From IMG/VR virus record IMGVR_UViG_3300042197_004786, positions 1 to 24,854 of that record: a DNA stretch of 24,854 bases; one strand, given 5' to 3'. Position 1 is the first letter of the stretch. Every line of letters starts with the position of its first letter. The stretch comes from a virus. Shown piece by piece: positions 1 to 7,155 of this stretch. Under the pieces are notes generated by a model. It saw nothing but the letters and a program-made list of their open reading frames with translations, was not told the DNA's origin and ran no database searches. The position numbers and the translations under genes were made by a program.

Positions 1-49
1 TATACACCCCGTAACCAGGATCGGGCAGTGCAAATTCCCAGATGCGCAT
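1..49 (-). CDS. 5' end of a gene leaving the window
   Basis: An ATG at 47-49 (minus strand) directly follows the TAA stop of the nuclease gene (TAAATG arrangement), and the frame stays open to the window edge. The 16 visible residues begin MRIWEFALPD. The opening MR-x-x-EF resembles the MRAREF start of two proteins a few genes upstream, but no L/I/V-x-E site is visible. Too little is present to name a product. Translation is probably coupled to the preceding gene. Confidence 0.55.
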   Translation of the reverse strand, partial: MRIWEFALPDPGYGVY

Positions 50-493
50 TTATTGACACCATGACTGTTTGGTTTCACCGTAGTATTCACGGGCCAGGCC
101 GTTCTTTAACAGCCCCTGGCGCACGCTGCGACCATCCACCAGGATGTCGCCCAGCACTCGTCCACCAAACTTGTCCCAACCGTACAAGGTGACCTGGAAC
201 TTTTGGCCTGATGCCACCAACTGTCGGGTCCAGGCCGAGGCGGCCTCACCGCGCTGTGCTTCGCTCGGACATTGTGCTCTATGGCCTTTTTCTGGTGTGT
301 CCACTCCAAAGATCCTCACCGCCAGTTCAGGTTTGAGCGGCGCGGGCAGGAAACGCGCAGAGATCACGATGGTGTCACCATCACTTACACGCAAGATCTG
401 CGTGTCGTAGGTCACGCCTTGTGGTTGCTTCTGGGCATACGCAGAGCCTATCATTGCGAGCACGGTCATGATCATCGCTGCTATGGTTTTCAT
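50..493 (-). CDS. Secreted SNase-like (thermonuclease family) nuclease
   Basis: This is a 147-residue protein of the staphylococcal nuclease family, which cleaves DNA and RNA using calcium. Residues 1-20 look like a Sec signal peptide: Lys2, a hydrophobic stretch, and an AYA cleavage motif before Gln21. The family core follows: DGDT at 38-41, RIFGVDTPE with Arg60, Asp65 and Glu68 (matching Arg35, Asp40 and Glu43 of the model enzyme), and DKFGGRVLG with Arg112 (matching Arg87). Length is normal for a single-domain SNase. The start is supported by an AAGGA eight bases upstream and by a 4-base ATGA overlap with the preceding gene. Export to the periplasm is inferred from the signal peptide. Family is confident; its use to the phage is unknown (host or competitor DNA degradation, or a virion role). 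Confidence 0.88.
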   Translation of the reverse strand: MKTIAAMIMTVLAMIGSAYAQKQPQGVTYDTQILRVSDGDTIVISARFLPAPLKPELAVRIFGVDTPEKGHRAQCPSEAQRGEAASAWTRQLVASGQKFQVTLYGWDKFGGRVLGDILVDGRSVRQGLLKNGLAREYYGETKQSWCQ

Positions 494-894
494 CTTGGAT
501 ATCCTTGGAAGGCCCGTATGGGGCTCTGTGTGGCCACGAAATCAGGTTCGTGGCTTTGGGCATCACCCACTGGCTGTTTGCCGCCGGGTGTGCGGGTCAT
601 CTTCAGCGCGGCATCTATCACGGGCGCGATACTGGCCGTGGTGCCAACCACCACCGCATGTTCTCCGAAAGCTGTTTCTGCGGACCATTCGGGAATGTAG
701 GGATCGATGCCGGTATTGGCTGGATTCAGCGCACTGGCATAATCGCTGCGCGCCCTGGCCATGGCCACACCCATCCTGTAATTTTTGTAGGGATCGCTGG
801 CACTGAGTCCGGGCAGCACATAGGTATGGCGCATGGGAGCGCTGGATTCCGGTGGTAGAGACCGTTGTTCTGTCACGAACTCGCGCGCTCTCAT
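490..894 (-). CDS. Conserved phage protein, MRAREF...FQGYPR family (134 aa)
   Basis: No function is recognised. The protein starts MRAREFVTE and ends SPIRAFQGYPR. The neighbouring 123-aa protein has nearly the same two ends (MRAREFLQE and SPIKGFQGYPR) around a different middle. The N-terminus resembles the T4 capsid-targeting peptide MKTYQEFIAE, with a possible prohead-protease site after VTE (residue 9). The middle, roughly residues 34-95, includes a DPYKNYRMGVAMA segment and looks alpha-helical; there is no membrane segment. The start ATG at 892-894 overlaps the upstream TGA (ATGA), with AGGGG eight bases before it. Similar small proteins occur in aquatic T4-like phages, from memory. A virion-internal role is an inference. 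Confidence 0.8.
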   Translation of the reverse strand: MRAREFVTEQRSLPPESSAPMRHTYVLPGLSASDPYKNYRMGVAMARARSDYASALNPANTGIDPYIPEWSAETAFGEHAVVVGTTASIAPVIDAALKMTRTPGGKQPVGDAQSHEPDFVATQSPIRAFQGYPR

Positions 895-1262
895 CTGGGA
901 TACCCCTGGAATCCTTTGATAGGGCTCTTGACATTGCCACCCGGTGGTTCTTGGCTGCGCATGTCGCCGCGGTTGAGATCCTGATGTATGCTGCCCACGG
1001 CTTCATAGGCCTGCCGCAGCATGGCCGCTTCTTCTTCAGTGTAAGGCAGAGCGATGTCGTAGTTGTGCGCCCATGATGCGCTGGGGACATCTATGGGATT
1101 CACGCCATCTGCCGCGGCCACGGCCATCATCACACGATGCAGCTCATAATAGCGATCGCGACCGTCGGCATCTTTGAAACGATGCAGACCACGGGTGCCG
1201 TATCGCTGCCGCTTGGTCAGCCGGCCTTCGGGACCTTCTTGCAGGAACTCTCGGGCTCGCAC
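891..1262 (-). CDS. Conserved phage protein, MRAREF...FQGYPR family (123 aa)
   Basis: This protein shares its ends with the next gene downstream (MRAREFLQE at the start, SPIKGFQGYPR at the end), but the interior differs. It has a GTHGLHRF-type segment (read as GTRGLHRF, about residues 23-30), a YELHRVMMAVAAADG helix and LPYTEEEAAMLRQAYEAVG (about 73-91). The function is unknown. The start codon is GTG at 1260-1262, with GGAG seven bases upstream; no ATG lies near the conserved N-terminus, so GTG is the likely start. A possible prohead-protease site follows LQE at residue 9. The last codons overlap the following gene by ATGA and also supply its ribosome-binding site. Confidence 0.78.
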   Translation of the reverse strand: MRAREFLQEGPEGRLTKRQRYGTRGLHRFKDADGRDRYYELHRVMMAVAAADGVNPIDVPSASWAHNYDIALPYTEEEAAMLRQAYEAVGSIHQDLNRGDMRSQEPPGGNVKSPIKGFQGYPR

Positions 1263-1264
1263 CG

Positions 1265-1579
1265 CTAGACTCCGTAGTTGCTATCTGCTCCCAACTGAGC
1301 TGCTGTGGTAGGCCGCACGGCCACTAGACCGGACGAGGTGGTGCCGATTTCCTGCGCGGTGAAGTTCGCCCCAGAGATGGTGAGCTGATTGCCCACACCC
1401 ACCCAAACATCCGAGCTCCAGTTGGCCGGCACAGATGTGGCATTGCTGTAGAGATTGCCGGTGTCAGGTGTGCCATACAGGATGTTGACCTGATAGGTCA
1501 CGGCTGTGTTGCCCGTGGTGATGCGGCATTTGTCGGTGTTCCATGCCAGACTTGAAACTGTGGTGTATACATTGGCCAT
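1265..1579 (-). CDS. Small hypothetical, probable structural protein (104 aa)
   Basis: The protein is not recognised by function. It is 104 residues, rich in Thr, Ser, Asn, Gly and Val with few charges, which fits a beta-rich virion protein such as a decoration or accessory structural protein. Notable segments are SSLAWNTDKCRITTGNTAV (about 8-26) and VGVGNQLTISGANFTAQEIG (about 60-79). There is no signal peptide or membrane segment. The ATG has TGGAG eight bases upstream, and this ribosome-binding site lies in the last codons of the homing endonuclease gene. It is probably transcribed with the MRAREF genes downstream. The structural role is inferred only from composition and context. Confidence 0.72.
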   Translation of the reverse strand: MANVYTTVSSLAWNTDKCRITTGNTAVTYQVNILYGTPDTGNLYSNATSVPANWSSDVWVGVGNQLTISGANFTAQEIGTTSSGLVAVRPTTAAQLGADSNYGV

Positions 1580-1580
1580 T

Positions 1581-2207
1581 TTACAAACTCCATTTTTTGT
1601 GTAACCATTTTTTCACTAGGTCATTAGTGGTTCCTACTGCTATGGCTATGTTTCTTATTGAATGACCTTGAGATCTCAAATGATAAATTTGATCGTATTG
1701 ATCTTTGCTCAAAGATCGTCTTGTCAAGGCGCTTTTTACAATTTGTTCTCTGGTAGGCTTCACCCAGGGTTTTTTCATGCCTTGATGTGCCATGGATATT
1801 TTGGCTTTGCTTTCTTCCGAATGCTTTTTGTCCTTCATCCGATCATAATTCTTCGGTATGCCTTTCTGGGCTATGCTCCTAGCCAGATTGGATTCCTCGG
1901 ACATCACGATGCCGTTGTTGCCATCGCCGCCTTTGGTAGCGTTGTATCCTTGCTGATAGGAATCAAACTGTTCAATCAGTTCTATCTCTTTGCATTTTGC
2001 TTCTTCTACAGATGCCACCTCCAGTAGGGTCTCCACCTGCCAACAATCTAGTCCATGCTTACGGATCGCATTGTAAAACTTTCGATTGTCACGGTTTTTC
2101 AAGGCATCATCTTTGTGTCTTTGCCATCTGTCAGCCACAGTTCTACCAGTCCAGCCGATGTAGCATTTGTCGTTTTCGAGATTGGTGATTTTGTACAGGT
2201 ATGCCAT
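1581..2207 (-). CDS. GIY-YIG homing endonuclease
   Basis: This is a 208-residue GIY-YIG nuclease. The catalytic domain is N-terminal: YLYKITN at 3-9, CYIG at 15-18, catalytic Arg27 in RTVADRWQRH, Glu74 in CKEIELIEQFDS, and GYNATKGGDG near 86-95. A NUMOD3-like DNA-binding segment follows (KHSEESKAKISMAHQG, around 127-142). The C-terminal 40 residues look like a helix-turn-helix (DQYDQIYHLRSQGHSIRNIA). ATG at 2205-2207 is the best start; a longer reading to 2279 would run back into the upstream gene. The gene starts one base after the upstream TAA and ends one base before the next ATG, so it fills an intergenic site without breaking a gene. It is visibly AT-rich (21 of 60 G/C by hand in 1681-1740), consistent with mobility. 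No catalytic residue seems missing. Confidence 0.88.
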   Translation of the reverse strand: MAYLYKITNLENDKCYIGWTGRTVADRWQRHKDDALKNRDNRKFYNAIRKHGLDCWQVETLLEVASVEEAKCKEIELIEQFDSYQQGYNATKGGDGNNGIVMSEESNLARSIAQKGIPKNYDRMKDKKHSEESKAKISMAHQGMKKPWVKPTREQIVKSALTRRSLSKDQYDQIYHLRSQGHSIRNIAIAVGTTNDLVKKWLHKKWSL

Positions 2208-2208
2208 A

Positions 2209-3846
2209 TTACCAGGAACGACATGCCCAGTAACGGGCCGATGTTTTAGGACCGGGATTGTCACACCGGTGGCGAGCACGGAAACTTTTTCGCCGGGCTG
2301 GATTGGATTTTTTGATCTTCATGTTGGGATCGCCAAATGATACTTTTCTTATATTTTTGGTCGTTGGATCCTTGACATACACATAAAATTTCTTTGATCC
2401 GCCGCGTTTTGGTTTATTAAGTTCCACCTTGCGGCCTTGGTATTCGGCTTCTTGCACGGGCGCCGTGGCCGCACGCACGCGGAGCCTTTTCATCTGCCCA
2501 TTGGTGTCTATCTCATAAAAATGCATGTCTGCATCTCGTATGCCTGCCATCTTTTCGGCCTGTTCGGGACTGTGACCGCTCTTGATCGCGCGGTTATAGG
2601 CATCGGCCTTCTGCTGATCATAACCCTCATTGATTTTGTCTGCTCGCTCTGCGTCACGCATGGCTGCCCGGTTTGCTTCGATGTCTCGATCCAGCTCTGC
2701 TCGACCAGATGCCGGCGATTGCATCCCAACTGCCCGACCCGCCTGTTTGATGTTGCCCTGCAAGTTGTCCATAGCTCTCTGCCACATGGGTCTGTCGCCG
2801 TGTTTGGGTTGTGTATCGGCCTCATCTAGCTGGCCACCAAAATCATCTGCGATACGGTCCATCAAGCGATCCAGGATCATGTCAGAATCATCATCGGGAT
2901 GCAAGCGGAAATCTCTGGCCACATCCGCATACATGTCCTGCACCATCTCGCCTGCTGGCGATGTTGAAGTCAAGAGATCATACAGCCGATCATAGTCACC
3001 GGCATCAGCGATCTCGGCCAGTTCGGTGGCTACATCTTTCATGGCACCCTCGTCCACAGTGGTGGCTGTTGTGGGATCTTTTTCTGTGCCCACAGGTGCT
3101 AGATCCGCGGCCTTGGCTGCCAAGGGATCGGTGCGTGCAGCATTGGGGTTGGGCTGGATGGGGACGGTTTCTGCGATGGTCACTCCGGCCAGTTCTAGCA
3201 TGCGCGGCATGTAATCTTCATTCGTGGGCTCATCTGGTTTCTGCGCCATGGCCTGGCGCATGCCTCGACGGGCTAGATGCCGTGCCCGATGTTTTATAGG
3301 GTTGCCAAACTCGTCGCGGTCACTGGCATCACGATCGGGCGTGAATGGTACATCATCGTCAGCATAGAGTTCCACGATACGATCCATTAGGATATCAAGA
3401 TTGCGATACTGGTCATGGCGGAATCCTCGCCCCTGGCGCTCCATGTCAGATTCGATCTCCTGCATCATGTGCTGGAGATATTCAGCGGTCTTGGAGCCCA
3501 GCTCGCCCTGCAGGCCATCGATCAGGCGGCCTTGGTCACCACTGGCTGCTATGTCACGGAGATCGATATCGATCTCGCTCATCACACCTTCAGCCACGGT
3601 GTAGCCCATGGCCCTGCTGGAACCTACCGCTCCGTAGCGACCTATGCGCTCAGACAGCAGGCCGCGCTGTTTCATCACTGCTGCGGCCGATTCAGAGATC
3701 TCCAACACGATGTATTCACCATCCGATTCGAGCACACGGCCTTCCACCAGCTCGTCAGGTGCCAGCTCGATGTCAAGCTCATCGCCCTCACGGGGGCTAT
3801 CGGCCCAGTGTTCTGTTTCAGCGAAATAGTGTCGCAGGCTCTGCAT
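2209..3846 (-). CDS. Large conserved phage protein, possible prohead-core/internal protein (545 aa)
   Basis: This is an acidic, mostly helical protein of unknown function. It begins MQSLRHYFAETEHW. FAE at 8-10 sits where a prohead-protease site would be, but Phe is not the usual L/I/V. Two D-rich helical units resemble each other: NLDILMDRIVELYADD and DMILDRLMDRIADDF. The last 80 or so residues form a basic domain with KKFYVYVKD, ARRKSFRARHRCDNPGP and a final ARYWACRSW; I recall this ending from other aquatic T4-like phage proteins, so the C-terminus looks complete despite the adjacent homing endonuclease. The start is ATG at 3844-3846 (TGATG with the upstream stop), seven bases after AGGA; a GTG three bases earlier is possible. 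Context suggests a head-assembly role. Confidence 0.78.
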   Translation of the reverse strand: MQSLRHYFAETEHWADSPREGDELDIELAPDELVEGRVLESDGEYIVLEISESAAAVMKQRGLLSERIGRYGAVGSSRAMGYTVAEGVMSEIDIDLRDIAASGDQGRLIDGLQGELGSKTAEYLQHMMQEIESDMERQGRGFRHDQYRNLDILMDRIVELYADDDVPFTPDRDASDRDEFGNPIKHRARHLARRGMRQAMAQKPDEPTNEDYMPRMLELAGVTIAETVPIQPNPNAARTDPLAAKAADLAPVGTEKDPTTATTVDEGAMKDVATELAEIADAGDYDRLYDLLTSTSPAGEMVQDMYADVARDFRLHPDDDSDMILDRLMDRIADDFGGQLDEADTQPKHGDRPMWQRAMDNLQGNIKQAGRAVGMQSPASGRAELDRDIEANRAAMRDAERADKINEGYDQQKADAYNRAIKSGHSPEQAEKMAGIRDADMHFYEIDTNGQMKRLRVRAATAPVQEAEYQGRKVELNKPKRGGSKKFYVYVKDPTTKNIRKVSFGDPNMKIKKSNPARRKSFRARHRCDNPGPKTSARYWACRSW

Positions 3847-5990
3847 CACTGGATCCTCTTGTAGAGATCCATCAAGCGGTTCTGCATCTTCTGCTCGATG
3901 TCTTCTGCCACAGCACCAAGGTTCAGCTGACCTGAAGCACCTTTGCTGGCCAGGCTGCGCATGGCCAGGGGATTGTCTGCCGGATTGTTGGGGTTGCTCT
4001 GCAGCTTGGGACCGTTGAGTCCGCCGCTCACGCCATAGTCTCTGGTATCACCCAGTTCGGCATATGCAGGTTCTGGCGAGTTGGCCAGTTCCTCTTCTAC
4101 CATGTCGCGGCCTGCGCAACCGGCTTCGTGCATGCCCTCGTGCCCACCGCATACTTTGCAGGTGCTGCCAGAGGATCCGCCGCCGAGGCCCGCCATCTTC
4201 AATATGGCGGCCAGCTGGTCGGCTTCTTCGTCTGTGGCGCTCACAGTGAGACTCTTTTTACCTGTTTCGTCCACGCTCATGTTGATGTTCATGCCTTCTG
4301 TGAGCATGGCGAACTTGCGATCGAAACTTTCTGCGATCTGGCTCTCATACACACCTTTGCCAAACTGCATGCCGCCTTTCTTGGCTTTGGGTGTGTCAGT
4401 GCTTACAGCCACTGAACCTGACACCGTGGTCTCGTCCATTTCTTCTTTGTCTTCCTCTTTTACCTTTTCAGGTAGACCTTTTTCTTTGGTCTTGGCGAAC
4501 TTCCGGAGTTCACCGGAGGGCATCTTGGCCATCTCTTTGGAGGCACCGCGCAGTTCCGACTTGGGTATGTCGCCTTTCTTGGCCGCGTAGGCGATGCCGG
4601 CAGCGGCACGCTGGGCCCGGCTCACGGCCTTTTCGGCTACCAACTCTTCGTCGTCCACTTCCACATCTACATCCATGTCCTCTTCATCGGGATTGGCTTT
4701 CATGTAATCGCGAGCCGAATCGATGTACTCCTTGGCCAGGGTGATCTTCTTTTGCACCCACTCTGGCAGGTTCTCATCATCGTCCAGGATGTCCTGCAGT
4801 TCCTGTGCAGCATCCTCGATGGTGCGGGCTTGGCTCTTGGCCATCTCGCCTTCCTCGTCGTACTCGTCTTTGTCGTAGTCTTCCGACACATCTTGTCTCA
4901 GAGCCGAATACACAGCCTGGACAACTTGTTCGTGCTGGCGGTCAGAGAGATCAGACAACTGTTCTGCCACTTGTGTGCGTATCTCTTCGATATCGGCATT
5001 GGCAAAATCCTCGTCGTAGTCATAGTAGGTAAACTCACGAGTTTTGCCATCAATCTTCATTGTGAATACTTGTTGATCCAGATCATACTCTTGACCCAAG
5101 ATTCTGACATCTTCCGACATGCGCAAGAGCTTTGAACGGCCCGAGGGACCTTTGGCTCCGAGGGCGCGTTTGGCACCTTTAGGGCGACCACGACCGCGTT
5201 TCACGACATTGCCTTCCGCATCCTGCTCTTCGGACGCATCCACGGGCTCTAGGCTTGTGACCTTGCGACGGCCATCCATTTCTTGGTAGCGCTTGCGGGT
5301 GCCATCCCTGAAGGTGACCACATAGTCATCACTGCGGCCTTCCACATCGGCACCAATTTTCTTATACATCTGTTTCTTGTCAAAGAAATCAGCAAAACCT
5401 TCGTCCATGCGCTGCTCGTCTGAGGTATCACCGGTCACACGATAAACTTTGCCATCAAGTTTGAAGGTGGGTTTGCCGGCACGGATCGCTGCCAGCCTGG
5501 CTCCTGTAAAGTCGTTGCCTTCGCCCATGTCTGCTTCATCCATCTTGTCGTGCTGGGCACGGATCCGGGCCATCTTTTCTTTGCTGGCACCGGCGCGTCC
5601 GGCCTTCTGTAGGGCAGCCATTCCTTCTTTGCCATATTTCTTCTTGCCGAGATAGGCCTGTAGAGCAGACTCTTCCATGTCAGCTTCATTTACATCTTCT
5701 TTAGCACGCAGTTTGGCCAGCACGGCACCGGCCACTTTCTCGCCGCGCTCTTTGCTGCCATAACGCTCGCCCGCTGACTTGGCTATTTTTGCGAATGTCT
5801 TGCCGGGCTTGCCGATGTCCTTGCCGGCACGCGCGGCCTTGGCCGAGTAACTGGCTTCGTCTACTTCCTTGGCGGCCTTGCTGATAGGTTCGGTGCGGTC
5901 ACCGTCACGGTCGATGTCAGGAAAGTCGGGTTTGAAGCTTTTGCCTTCCAGCAGGTTCATTTTTTCAAGTATGTCGTACATGTTGTTCAT
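3846..5990 (-). CDS. Large charged multidomain protein with AT-hook, scaffold-like (714 aa)
   Basis: No enzymatic domain is recognised. The protein is strongly charged (Glu, Asp, Lys) and low in complexity. Segments in order: MNNMYDILEKMNLLEGKSF at the start; a KPGKTFAKIAKSAGERYGS block near 60-80; a VVTFRDGTRKRYQ block; an AT-hook RGRGRPKGAKR near 266-276; LPEWVQKKITLAKEYI; QIAESFDRKFAMLTEGMN near 560-577; a SLTVSATDEEADQLA block; and a CxxC...C cysteine cluster (CKVCGGHEGMHEAGC, about 609-624). Several L/I/V-x-E sequences (LLE, IAE, LTE, VAE) could be prohead-protease sites, as in the T4 scaffold gp22. AAGGAA lies six bases before the ATG at 5988-5990, better placed than for the ATG at 5991-5993. 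A scaffold or internal-protein role is an inference. Confidence 0.75.
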   Translation of the reverse strand: MNNMYDILEKMNLLEGKSFKPDFPDIDRDGDRTEPISKAAKEVDEASYSAKAARAGKDIGKPGKTFAKIAKSAGERYGSKERGEKVAGAVLAKLRAKEDVNEADMEESALQAYLGKKKYGKEGMAALQKAGRAGASKEKMARIRAQHDKMDEADMGEGNDFTGARLAAIRAGKPTFKLDGKVYRVTGDTSDEQRMDEGFADFFDKKQMYKKIGADVEGRSDDYVVTFRDGTRKRYQEMDGRRKVTSLEPVDASEEQDAEGNVVKRGRGRPKGAKRALGAKGPSGRSKLLRMSEDVRILGQEYDLDQQVFTMKIDGKTREFTYYDYDEDFANADIEEIRTQVAEQLSDLSDRQHEQVVQAVYSALRQDVSEDYDKDEYDEEGEMAKSQARTIEDAAQELQDILDDDENLPEWVQKKITLAKEYIDSARDYMKANPDEEDMDVDVEVDDEELVAEKAVSRAQRAAAGIAYAAKKGDIPKSELRGASKEMAKMPSGELRKFAKTKEKGLPEKVKEEDKEEMDETTVSGSVAVSTDTPKAKKGGMQFGKGVYESQIAESFDRKFAMLTEGMNINMSVDETGKKSLTVSATDEEADQLAAILKMAGLGGGSSGSTCKVCGGHEGMHEAGCAGRDMVEEELANSPEPAYAELGDTRDYGVSGGLNGPKLQSNPNNPADNPLAMRSLASKGASGQLNLGAVAEDIEQKMQNRLMDLYKRIQ

Positions 5991-6000
5991 CATGGGTTCC

Positions 6001-6603
6001 TTATGTCCTGAAGCCGGTGGCTGGTCGAGGTGGTCGTTTTACTGTGCTCATAGGGCTCTTCACTCCCATGGGCAGATCGTTTGTGGTCTCGGCTGGAGGA
6101 GTTCGGCCTCCTGCCACGGTCCATACAGCATCTTCTGCTGAATTACGCACTACCTGCTTGTCCTTGCCCACGGCAGAGTAATCTCGGATCAATTCTTTCT
6201 GTTCTTTGGTGTCGGCAGGATAGTCTGTGAGCAAAACAGGAGATCCCTGATCCTCGATGCCCATGAGTTCGGCATCCATGCCTTCGGCCCAGTGGGTTTC
6301 ATTGATCGAGATGCGATCCGGATCTAGGCCCAACAACTGTGCTATCTGTTGGATCTGCGGTGGTATGGCTGGATAGCGAAACACCACATCCATCATGTTC
6401 ACGGCTTGGTTGTTGAAAGCAGGAAAGTCTTTGGGTTTGGCCAGTATGGGTGTGGTTTTCACATCACCTATTGACACCGGATCAAACTTTTTCAAGCGGA
6501 CCTTGAACTCTTTGACGAAATCGCCGGGCAGATCTCCCACGATCTTGATGCGGTAATCAAAGGTCTTCTCGCTCTCTGTAAGATATTGTGCGAATGTTTT
6601 CAT
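6001..6603 (-). CDS. Conserved head-region protein with capsid-targeting-like N-terminus (200 aa)
   Basis: The protein begins MKTFAQYLTE, close to the T4 internal-protein capsid-targeting peptide MKTYQEFIAE, which the gp21 protease removes after Glu10. The next segment, KTFDYRIKIVGDLP, and the pattern of a roughly 100-residue alpha/beta domain recall a conserved aquatic T4-like phage protein of unknown function. The C-terminal 60 residues look disordered (Pro, Thr, Arg rich). ATG at 6601-6603 is chosen over a longer in-frame reading because AAGGA lies eight bases upstream and a late promoter (ATAAATA, 6621-6627) lies 17 bases upstream. The TAA overlaps the ribosome-binding site of the next gene. 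A prohead-core or internal role is inferred. Confidence 0.75.
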   Translation of the reverse strand: MKTFAQYLTESEKTFDYRIKIVGDLPGDFVKEFKVRLKKFDPVSIGDVKTTPILAKPKDFPAFNNQAVNMMDVVFRYPAIPPQIQQIAQLLGLDPDRISINETHWAEGMDAELMGIEDQGSPVLLTDYPADTKEQKELIRDYSAVGKDKQVVRNSAEDAVWTVAGGRTPPAETTNDLPMGVKSPMSTVKRPPRPATGFRT

Positions 6604-6604
6604 G

Positions 6605-7147
6605 TCAGGATTCCTTGGTGTATTTATGGGCTGCGGTGTTTTGTGCGGTGGGCTGCACATCCAGTACGCGGCGCAGGAGTTCGTTGCGATCCAACACTGT
6701 GCCTTCAGCGGTGGTCATTGCCACACCGTCTGCACCGCCTTCTCTGTCCAGTTTGAGCTTGCGCATCTGCAGATCGATCATCTTGAGCTTCTTGTTCATC
6801 TTGGCCGTCTTGGCTGTTATGGCATGCCCCAGCATGGTGCTGGCCACGGCGAAGATCTCGGAACTGTATCGGCTGTCGACCTGCATGCCAAGGTTCATGA
6901 GATCATCAAAACTCTCCGTGGCCCGGCTGGCAAGATCGTCCATCTCTGTGTCGCTTGCTTCTAGTCCGCGGACCGCTGGAAGGGCTGCTTCGATCTTGTC
7001 AAGAGCAGCCAGAGCTTCTGGCAGGACGGGCAACTGCGCCGCATCGCTTGCAGTTTGGCTGTCATGGTCGGTGATTGGTTCATCTAGGTCTTGGCTTCGG
7101 GGTAGGTCAAAGAGATCTTCTAGTTTCTGGTTCTGTGGCAGGCTCAT
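6605..7147 (-). CDS. 16: Terminase small subunit, T4 gp16-like
   Basis: This 180-residue, mostly helical protein has the general layout of T4-type small terminases: an acidic, disordered N-terminus, a central helical hairpin (DDLMNLGMQVD and SEIFAVASTMLGHAI, about 80-112), a Lys-rich helix KMNKKLKMIDLQMRKLKLD (about 115-133), and a C-terminal TVLDRNELLRRV motif (about 150-161). In T4 the gp16 oligomer regulates the gp17 packaging motor. The gp17 gene is not next to it here and is not in the window. Length is close to T4 gp16 (164 aa). A GTAAATA lies only five bases before the ATG and there is no strong ribosome-binding site. Assignment rests on remembered family resemblance, so it is moderate. 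Confidence 0.62.
   Translation of the reverse strand: MSLPQNQKLEDLFDLPRSQDLDEPITDHDSQTASDAAQLPVLPEALAALDKIEAALPAVRGLEASDTEMDDLASRATESFDDLMNLGMQVDSRYSSEIFAVASTMLGHAITAKTAKMNKKLKMIDLQMRKLKLDREGGADGVAMTTAEGTVLDRNELLRRVLDVQPTAQNTAAHKYTKES
6621..6627 (-). promoter_or_regulatory. T4-type late promoter of the 200-aa head-region gene
   Basis: ATAAATA on the minus strand (context CCCATAAATACACC), 17 bases before the ATG at 6603 with AAGGA between. It sits inside the last codons of the terminase small subunit gene. Confidence 0.65.
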
Positions 7148-7155
7148 AAGCCTAT

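Noticed and set aside
2205-2279. Longer N-terminus for the homing endonuclease
   Set aside because: It would overlap the end of the 545-aa gene by about 70 bases; the GIY-YIG domain starts naturally at the ATG at 2207.
2209-2330. Truncation of the 545-aa protein by the homing endonuclease
   Set aside because: The C-terminus ends in the conserved ARYWACRSW-type tail with its own TAA, so the gene appears intact.
2437-3935. Several plus-strand frames of 60 to 196 codons opposite the 545-aa gene
   Set aside because: Low-complexity Cys/His/Arg/Pro-rich translations with no family features, explained by the codon bias of the minus-strand gene.
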